Below are positions 1 through 5,878 of a stretch of DNA of 7,663 nucleotides, piece after piece; positions within the stretch are counted from its first letter, which is position 1; every line of letters begins with the position of its first letter. The translations under genes were made by a program, and so were the position numbers. The stretch lies in the NCBI GenBank assembly GCA_030765325.1, contig JAVCCT010000348.1, positions 1 to 7,663 of the forward strand, in the 5' to 3' direction. Below the pieces are notes generated by a model. The model was not told where the DNA came from, ran no database searches, and worked only from the letters and a program-made list of their open reading frames with translations. Origin of the DNA: Candidatus Stygibacter frigidus (GTDB lineage: Bacteria > Cloacimonadota > Cloacimonadia > Cloacimonadales > TCS61).

Positions 1-1145
1 AAGATGTTCCCATTGAACAGGCACTTTCCCTGGTGGTAAAATCAGTAGGTTTATCTTACCGGCTGATTGGAGAAAATACCTTTATAGTAGGTGATAAAAA
101 GAAGATCGATGAAGAAATAGGTGAACGCACTTATGTAGTTAATCTTAATTATGTTGAAGCAACCAAGATAGTGGATGCCATGAAGGGTATGCCAGGCATT
201 TTTTCTGAAATAGAAGGTCAAAATGCTCTGATTATTAGAGCTAATCCCAATACTTATTCTGAAACTATCAAAAGAATAGAAGAAATTGATGTACCTCAAA
301 AACAAATTGAAATTCGCGCCCGATTGATTGAAGTGCATGTTACCGAAGCTGAAAAATATGGTATTGATTGGCAAAAATTAAACAATCTTACCACTATCAT
401 TGCCGAAGATCCTACTAATGCCAATGGTGTTGGCTTACCATATGATTATTCTGATGGCACAGGGGCAATTCCTCATGGAAGTTTGCAAAAATTGAATGTC
501 CTTCCGGATGAACAGTATTTCCAGAGATTAGACGGCTTTAATGACATTGGTCATTTCTCACGTCAGCTTACAGCTTTTGATATTACACTTGATTTTCTGC
601 TTGAAAATAATGCAGCTGAATTACTCACTGATACTCATATTACAGCTCTTAATGGAGAAGAAGGTTATATTCATATAGGTGAAGTAGTACCTTATGTAGT
701 GAGAGATGAAAATGATGAAATTCAGGTGGAACGTGAAGAAGTAGGTATTATGTTGAGAGTTCGACCAAAGGTAAATCGTGACAATCAGATTACAACTATT
801 ATTGAACCTGAAGTAAGTTCTGTTACTGAGCTTGTACAAGGCAGGATTCCACGTACTAAGGTGCGTAAGATCACCACAACCGTGACAGTTCCAAATGGAC
901 ATAGGATAATAGTTGGTGGATTATTATCTACTAATATTATCACAACTAACAGTAATCTGCCTTTTTTAAGCGAAATACCTTATATTGGCGGCTTGTTTAA
1001 GCACAAAAGCATTTCTATGGAAAAGACTGATCTGATAATAGAGGTTACTCCACATATAGTAGATATCAACGATGTTTACAACTACAAATTAACAGACGAA
1101 AGACTCGACAAGCGAATTTTAAAAGAAGAAACCAAAGAGGAGTAA
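1..1145 (+). CDS. Secretin of a type IV pilus / type II secretion machine (PilQ/GspD/MshL family), 5'-truncated
   Basis: Outer-membrane channel subunit that forms a multimeric ring through which a pilus or secreted protein passes. The gene enters the window already in frame: codons from base 3 read DVPIEQALSLVV, typical of the N0/STN domain, so the GTG at 33 is internal and not the start. In fragment numbering (residue 1 at base 3), the end of N0 covers about 1-34, one N1 (KH-like) domain about 41-100 (ending near EEIDVPQKQIEI), and the secretin core about 110-353. The core shows VGGLL (304-308), PFLSEIPYIGGLF (320-332) and the closing strand TDLIIEVTPHIV (342-353). A charged tail of about 27 residues follows, too short for a typical pilotin-binding S-domain. 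Only one N1-type domain separates N0 from the core, which favours a PilQ/MshL-like secretin over classical GspD (N0-N1-N2-N3). The true start, signal peptide and any upstream AMIN domain lie outside. The stop is 2 bases before the next ATG. Family assignment is firm; the PilQ versus GspD choice is open. Confidence 0.93.
   Translation, partial: DVPIEQALSLVVKSVGLSYRLIGENTFIVGDKKKIDEEIGERTYVVNLNYVEATKIVDAMKGMPGIFSEIEGQNALIIRANPNTYSETIKRIEEIDVPQKQIEIRARLIEVHVTEAEKYGIDWQKLNNLTTIIAEDPTNANGVGLPYDYSDGTGAIPHGSLQKLNVLPDEQYFQRLDGFNDIGHFSRQLTAFDITLDFLLENNAAELLTDTHITALNGEEGYIHIGEVVPYVVRDENDEIQVEREEVGIMLRVRPKVNRDNQITTIIEPEVSSVTELVQGRIPRTKVRKITTTVTVPNGHRIIVGGLLSTNIITTNSNLPFLSEIPYIGGLFKHKSISMEKTDLIIEVTPHIVDINDVYNYKLTDERLDKRILKEETKEE
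1134..1142 (+). promoter_or_regulatory. Ribosome binding site of the Ig-repeat lipoprotein gene
   Basis: AAAGAGGAG is a strong Shine-Dalgarno match lying within the last codons of the secretin and ending 5 bases before the ATG at 1148. Because the site is inside the upstream reading frame, ribosomes finishing the secretin pass directly over it, which suggests translational coupling (inference). It supports 1148 as the start, as does the signal peptide that begins there. Confidence 0.75.
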
Positions 1146-1147
1146 AA

Positions 1148-1219
1148 ATGAAATTAAATAAAGCAAGAGTAATACTTTTCACAATAATTACCTTCTCGCT
1201 GTTGCTGTTCACAGGATGT
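1148..1219 (+). other. Lipoprotein signal peptide with lipobox (residues 1-24)
   Basis: Positively charged n-region (K3, K5, R7), a hydrophobic core rich in I, L, F and T, then L-F-T-G-C with Cys24 as the expected lipidated residue after signal peptidase II cleavage. Phe at -3 is less usual than Leu but tolerated. The residue after Cys is Asp25, which in Escherichia coli directs retention in the inner membrane; whether that rule holds here is unknown. Confidence 0.82.
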
Positions 1220-4200
1220 GACAACAGGAAAGGAGATGACATGGATTACGAAATTACATCCATGACGGCTTATCCCCAATCCCTTTTTGCAGATCGCAAC
1301 GTCGAAACATACTCCGATATCATTGTTACTGTAGAAGATGGAAAAGGTTATCCTGCCCAAGGTATTGCAGTAACTTTTGAAGCAGATCTGGGTTATATTC
1401 CAGGTAAGATATATACAAATAATTATGGAATTGCAACTACGAAATTCAATGATAATGGTGCAGTCGGAATGGCACACATTATTGCTACAGTTGATGGTGG
1501 CGGCGTGAACCAAACAATGCAGGATTCTGTAGAAATCAGGGATTTAGATAGCATTGTTTACGCAATAACGTCCATGACGGTTAATCCTGCTTCCCTTTAT
1601 GCAGATAACATTATTGAAACATACTCCGATATCACTGTTACTGTAGAAGATGAAGAAGGTAACCCTGCCCAGGGTATTGCCGTACATTTTGCAGCAGATC
1701 TGGGTTATATTCCAAGTACAATTAATACCGATGATAATGGAATTGCAACTACGCATTTCAATGATAATGGTGAATTAGGTATGGCACACATTACTGCTAC
1801 AGTTAGTGGTAATGGTGATTACCATACAAGGCAGGATTCTGTAGAGATCAAGGATTTAAATAGCATTGTTTATGAAATTACATCTATGACGGTTGATCCT
1901 GCTTCCATTTTTGCAGATGGCATTTTGGAAACATACTCCGATATCACTGTTACTGTAGAAGATGAAGAAGGTTATCCTGCCCAGGGTATTGCCGTACATT
2001 TTACAGCAGATCTGGGTTATATTCCAAGTATAGTCGGTACAGATGAAAATGGAATGGCAACTACGCATTTCAATGATAATGGTGAAATAGGTATGGCACA
2101 CATTACTGCTACAGTTAGTGGTGATGGTGTAAACCATACAATACAGGATTCTGTAGAGATCAGGGATTTAGATTACATTGTTTACGAAATTACATCTATG
2201 ACGGTTGATCCTGCTACCATTTATGCAGATAACATTATCGAAACATACTCCGATATCACTGTTACTGTAGAAGATGAAGAAGGTTATCCTGCCCAGGGCA
2301 TTGCCGTACATTTTGCAACAGATCTGGGTTATATTCCAAGTATAGTCGGTACAGATGAAAATGGAATGGCAACTACGCATTTCAATGATAATGGTGAAAT
2401 AGGTATGGCACACATTCTTGCTACAGTTAGTGGTGGTGGTGTGAACCATACAATGCAGGATTCTGTAGAGATCAGGGATTTAGATAGCATTGTTTACGCA
2501 ATAACATCCATGACGGTTGATCCTACATTCATTTATGCAGATGGCAGTATCGGAACATACTCCGATATCACTGTTACTGTCGAAGATGAAGAAGGTTATC
2601 CTGCCCAGGGTATTGCCGTACATTTTACAGCAGATCTGGGTTATATTCCAAGTATAGTCGGTACAGATGAAAATGGAATTGCAACTACGCATTTCAATGA
2701 TAATCGTAAAATAGGTATGGCACATATTATTGCTACAGTTGGTAGTGTTGGTGATTACCATACAATGCAGGATTCTGTAGAGATCAGGGATTTAGATAGT
2801 ATTGTTTACGCAATAACATCCATGACGGTTGATCCTACATACATTTATGCAGATGGCATTATGGAAACCCACTCCGATATCACTGTTACTGTAGAAGATG
2901 AAGAAGGTTATCCTGCCCAGGGTATTGCCGTTCGTTTTACAGCAGATCTGGGTTATATTCCAAGTATAGTCGGTACAGATGAAAATGGAATTGCAACTAC
3001 GTATTTCAATGATAATCGTGAAATAGGTATGGCACACATTATTGCTTCAGTTGGTGGTGTTGGTAATTATCATACAATGCAGGACTCTGTAGAGATCAGG
3101 GATGCAGATAACATTGATTACGCAATTACATCCATGACGGTTAATCCTACTTCAATTTTAGCAGATGACCTTATCGAAACATACTCCGATATCACTGTTA
3201 CTGTAGAAGATGTAGAAGGTTATCCTGCCCAGGGTGTTGTAGTACATTTTGCAGCAGATCTGGGTTATATTCCAAGTACAATCGTTACCGATGATAATGG
3301 AATTGCAACTACGCATTTCAATGATAATGGTGTAGCCGGTATGGCACACATTACAGCTACAGTTAGTGGTGATGGTGATTACCATACAATGCAGCGTTCT
3401 GTAGAGATCAAGGATTTAGATAGCATTGTTTATGAAATTACATCCATGACGGTTGATCCTACTTCCATTTATGCAGATGGCATTATGGAAACATACTCCG
3501 ATATCACTGTTACTGTAGAAGATGAAGAAGGTTATCCTGCCCAGGGTGTTGCAGTACATTTTGCTACAGATCTGGGTTATATTCAAAGTACAATCAATAC
3601 CAATCAATATGGAATTGTATCTACGCACTTCGATGATAGTGGTGAAGTCGGTACGGCACACATTACTGCTACTATTTTTAGTGGTGGTATTGAGAACCAG
3701 ACAAAGCAGCGTTCTGTAGAGATCAAGGAAAACCCATATTTGAGAATCACCAGAATAACAGCTACACCGGATATAATTTACCTTGATAATGGAATTACTT
3801 ACAGTGAGATCGAAGTATTGGTAAAAAATGAAGCCGGATTTGCTGCCATAGGAGAAAATGTATATTTCCGGGCAAGTATAGGAAATATTATTGCCCAGAT
3901 AATAACTGATTCCACTGGTTTAGCAACAACTAATTTCTGGGATGCAGGAGAAATAGGAATATCTAATATTGATGCTTTTGTGGGTAACGCAGACACTACC
4001 ATTACCGTGGAAATCCTACCTCAACTACCAGTGACCAATCTTACTTTAAATTTAGGTAACAATAATGAAATAAACATAAATCAGGTTCGAACTATTATTG
4101 CTGAGGCTACTAATAATAATGGTCCCGTTCCCCCTGGAACAGAAATAGTTTTCGAAACCCAGTTAGGTTACTTCCTGAATAGTAGTTCAGGTGAAGATGA

Positions 4201-5866
4201 TTTAGGTACAACTGTAATTGCCACAACTTCTTCTAATGGTATAGCCAGAGCATTTTTGAATGCTGGCACAACGGCAGGATTAAATACGGTGACAGCTACA
4301 ATAGACCGAGATGGAATTGGTAATACGTTGACAGTTCCAGCTTATCTCACAGTATTACCGGGCAAACCCGATCAGATGACCCTTATCCCGAGTCAATCTT
4401 CCATACCGGTTAACAGTGCAGAAGACGTGACTGTAACGGCTCATGTGTGGGACAGTTACGGTAATTCAATTGGAAGTGGCTATTATGTTATTTTTGGAAG
4501 TAGTCTGGGTAATATAGAAAGTCCTGTTCCAACCACAGATGCAGGAATTGCTGTATCTACTTTCTCTTCGGGTATTCAGTCTGGTGTAGCTCAGATTTCC
4601 GCAGCAGTGGATTCTGCATCAGCTACAACTGCTATCACAGTTTACTCTGATGATGTTAATTCTATTCAATTTGTCAATCAGGATCAGATTTCTATTGATC
4701 TTCAAGGTACTGGTGGTGTGGAAACAGCAGAACTCTCAGTAAACCTTTTTGATATGAATGGTAATATGATCGATGAACCGGTAGAAGTCTGGTTCAAATT
4801 CTTAGTTCGCCCCGAAGGAATCTATCCGGAAGGCAGCAATATTGGTAATGAAGTATATAATCTCACTGATTCCACCAGCACAATGGCATCAAATGGTGTA
4901 GCTGTGGTATCAGTTAATAGTGGAGTTGAATCCGGAATTATCAAGATTCAAGCCTGGTGTAGAAATCTCGAAGGTCAAAAGATTTCAGCATCTAAATCAA
5001 ATATCATTGTCCAATCTGGTCCTCCAGCAAACTGCCAATTCACTATTTCAGGTGATGATAATGGTGAAGCAATGGGTGCAGGTCTCTGGAAAGCTCAGAT
5101 TGCTGCTATGATCACTGATGAATGGGGTAATCCCGTAGGGGAAGGAACTGCAGTTTTTTTCTATCTGGATCCGGATCCTGATTTTGCCACGATAGTAGCA
5201 GCAGATGCTTTCGTAGGCAACCAAAATGTAGATGAAGATTCACTTGATGGAACAGCTTTCTCTTTCATTCAATATGATGGAACTTATACTAATGAAACTG
5301 TCAGTGTTTCTTTAGATGTCGGTGAGAATATTTCTTTCTCAGGAGAGCTGGTTCTTCCTCTACAATCAGCTGAACTCACAATGGTTTGTACTCCATCGCA
5401 CCTTGAACTGAGTAGCACAGATCCTAGCGCTCAAGAATTGTACACTACCTGCCATATTACCTTGAAGGACGGTCAGCAGAACAGAATCAGTGGTCAAAGA
5501 CTTATGTTAATCAGTTCCTTAGGTCAACCTAATGATGACGGCATTCTCCCAACTAATGATAGTATGCCCGAAGTAATCATGAATGAATTCAGCTTCTTTG
5601 ATGAATATTTTAATGATGAAGACAATGACCCTGAACCCGGACTTGACTACGACGAAGAAATCTCACCCTATGACGGTTATACAGGCTATATTAGTGGACA
5701 ACTCGGCAGGTTGCAGAAAAGAGTGTTGTTCCAATATTGGGAATGTCCTCCTCCTCCTTTACCGGGAGTTGTTAATTCGATACAAGCTACTATAATTGTC
5801 TCAATATTTGGTTATAATGGTACACCGATTAATGTAGCAGTTACTTTAAACAGATACATCGACTAA
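1148..5866 (+). CDS. Very large Ig-like (Big_1/invasin-type) repeat lipoprotein within the secretion/pilus operon
   Basis: A predicted exported lipoprotein of 1572 residues; no specific function is recognised. The N-terminus is a lipoprotein signal peptide: basic KLNKAR, a hydrophobic run (8-22) and lipobox LFTGC with Cys24. Residues 34-864 are eight near-identical domains of about 104 residues. Each runs YxITSMTVDP ... ADG ... SDITVTVEDEEGYPAQG ... ADLGYIP ... TDENGIATTHFNDNG ... MAHITATV, the layout of bacterial Ig-like group 1 (Big_1) domains of intimin/invasin. Diverged Ig-like domains follow at about 865-961, 962-1072, 1073-1169, 1170-1292, 1293-1406 and 1407-1572; these boundaries are by eye and the last two or three are weak. 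Residues 1485-1504 are strongly acidic, and a WECPPPPLPG segment lies near 1531-1540. Cysteines other than Cys24 occur only at 1271, 1296, 1414, 1435 and 1533. No sortase signal, autotransporter barrel or obvious type IX sorting domain is visible. Its place between secretin and ATPase genes implies a link to that machine: stalk, surface adhesin or accessory lipoprotein (inference). No frameshift or internal stop is seen. Confidence 0.9.
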   Translation: MKLNKARVILFTIITFSLLLFTGCDNRKGDDMDYEITSMTAYPQSLFADRNVETYSDIIVTVEDGKGYPAQGIAVTFEADLGYIPGKIYTNNYGIATTKFNDNGAVGMAHIIATVDGGGVNQTMQDSVEIRDLDSIVYAITSMTVNPASLYADNIIETYSDITVTVEDEEGNPAQGIAVHFAADLGYIPSTINTDDNGIATTHFNDNGELGMAHITATVSGNGDYHTRQDSVEIKDLNSIVYEITSMTVDPASIFADGILETYSDITVTVEDEEGYPAQGIAVHFTADLGYIPSIVGTDENGMATTHFNDNGEIGMAHITATVSGDGVNHTIQDSVEIRDLDYIVYEITSMTVDPATIYADNIIETYSDITVTVEDEEGYPAQGIAVHFATDLGYIPSIVGTDENGMATTHFNDNGEIGMAHILATVSGGGVNHTMQDSVEIRDLDSIVYAITSMTVDPTFIYADGSIGTYSDITVTVEDEEGYPAQGIAVHFTADLGYIPSIVGTDENGIATTHFNDNRKIGMAHIIATVGSVGDYHTMQDSVEIRDLDSIVYAITSMTVDPTYIYADGIMETHSDITVTVEDEEGYPAQGIAVRFTADLGYIPSIVGTDENGIATTYFNDNREIGMAHIIASVGGVGNYHTMQDSVEIRDADNIDYAITSMTVNPTSILADDLIETYSDITVTVEDVEGYPAQGVVVHFAADLGYIPSTIVTDDNGIATTHFNDNGVAGMAHITATVSGDGDYHTMQRSVEIKDLDSIVYEITSMTVDPTSIYADGIMETYSDITVTVEDEEGYPAQGVAVHFATDLGYIQSTINTNQYGIVSTHFDDSGEVGTAHITATIFSGGIENQTKQRSVEIKENPYLRITRITATPDIIYLDNGITYSEIEVLVKNEAGFAAIGENVYFRASIGNIIAQIITDSTGLATTNFWDAGEIGISNIDAFVGNADTTITVEILPQLPVTNLTLNLGNNNEININQVRTIIAEATNNNGPVPPGTEIVFETQLGYFLNSSSGEDDLGTTVIATTSSNGIARAFLNAGTTAGLNTVTATIDRDGIGNTLTVPAYLTVLPGKPDQMTLIPSQSSIPVNSAEDVTVTAHVWDSYGNSIGSGYYVIFGSSLGNIESPVPTTDAGIAVSTFSSGIQSGVAQISAAVDSASATTAITVYSDDVNSIQFVNQDQISIDLQGTGGVETAELSVNLFDMNGNMIDEPVEVWFKFLVRPEGIYPEGSNIGNEVYNLTDSTSTMASNGVAVVSVNSGVESGIIKIQAWCRNLEGQKISASKSNIIVQSGPPANCQFTISGDDNGEAMGAGLWKAQIAAMITDEWGNPVGEGTAVFFYLDPDPDFATIVAADAFVGNQNVDEDSLDGTAFSFIQYDGTYTNETVSVSLDVGENISFSGELVLPLQSAELTMVCTPSHLELSSTDPSAQELYTTCHITLKDGQQNRISGQRLMLISSLGQPNDDGILPTNDSMPEVIMNEFSFFDEYFNDEDNDPEPGLDYDEEISPYDGYTGYISGQLGRLQKRVLFQYWECPPPPLPGVVNSIQATIIVSIFGYNGTPINVAVTLNRYID
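1247..3739 (+). repeat. Tandem array of eight 312-bp coding repeats (104-residue Ig-like units)
   Basis: Units begin at 1247, 1559, 1871, 2183, 2495, 2807, 3119 and 3431. Spacing is exactly 312 bases each time, and the last unit is 309 bases before the diverged ninth domain at 3740. The first and last units are the most diverged and the middle ones the most alike, the usual pattern of an array growing by unequal exchange. By hand count, units 3 and 4 differ at about 17 of 312 bases and units 5 and 6 at about 21. Shared variants suggest history: units 3-6 share SIVGTDENG where 2 and 7 have ST(I)xTDDNG; units 3 and 4 share NGMATTHF; units 5 and 6 share an NDNR variant and VG in place of VSG. 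A block encoding SDITVTVEDEEGYPAQG is almost unchanged at DNA level in units 2-8. Confidence 0.96.
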
Positions 5867-5870
5867 GGAG
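5865..5870 (+). promoter_or_regulatory. Ribosome binding site of the GspE/PilB-type ATPase gene, overlapping the upstream stop
   Basis: AAGGAG overlaps the TAA stop (5864-5866) of the Ig-repeat lipoprotein gene and lies 8 bases before the ATG at 5879. The overlap of stop and Shine-Dalgarno suggests that translation of the ATPase is coupled to that of the lipoprotein. It also fixes the ATPase start at 5879. Confidence 0.8.
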
Positions 5871-5878
5871 CAGCATAA

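Noticed and set aside
33..35. GTG as the start of the secretin
   Set aside because: The frame is open to the window edge and the upstream codons encode DVPIEQALSL, a continuation of the N0/STN domain.
1871..3118. Variable islands in the repeats as targets of a diversity-generating retroelement
   Set aside because: No reverse transcriptase, template repeat or adenine-specific substitution bias is visible; the changes involve all bases.
1154..3661. Series of open antisense frames of about 70-119 codons, one per repeat unit
   Set aside because: They recur with the same 312-base period because they are shadows of the sense repeat. They are cysteine-rich, lack ribosome binding sites and have no recognisable domain.
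3522..3719. Short open frames in other forward frames (also near 4920-5111 and 5583-5795)
   Set aside because: All lie wholly within the Ig lipoprotein gene, have no Shine-Dalgarno context and encode low-quality, non-domain sequence.
1247..3739. The tandem 312-bp array as a CRISPR or non-coding satellite
   Set aside because: The repeats are contiguous, in frame, without spacers, and encode a coherent Ig-like fold.
5167..5178. GGATCCGGATCC, a doubled palindrome that could be a binding site
   Set aside because: It is explained by coding for the LDPDPD segment of the Ig protein and has no regulatory context.
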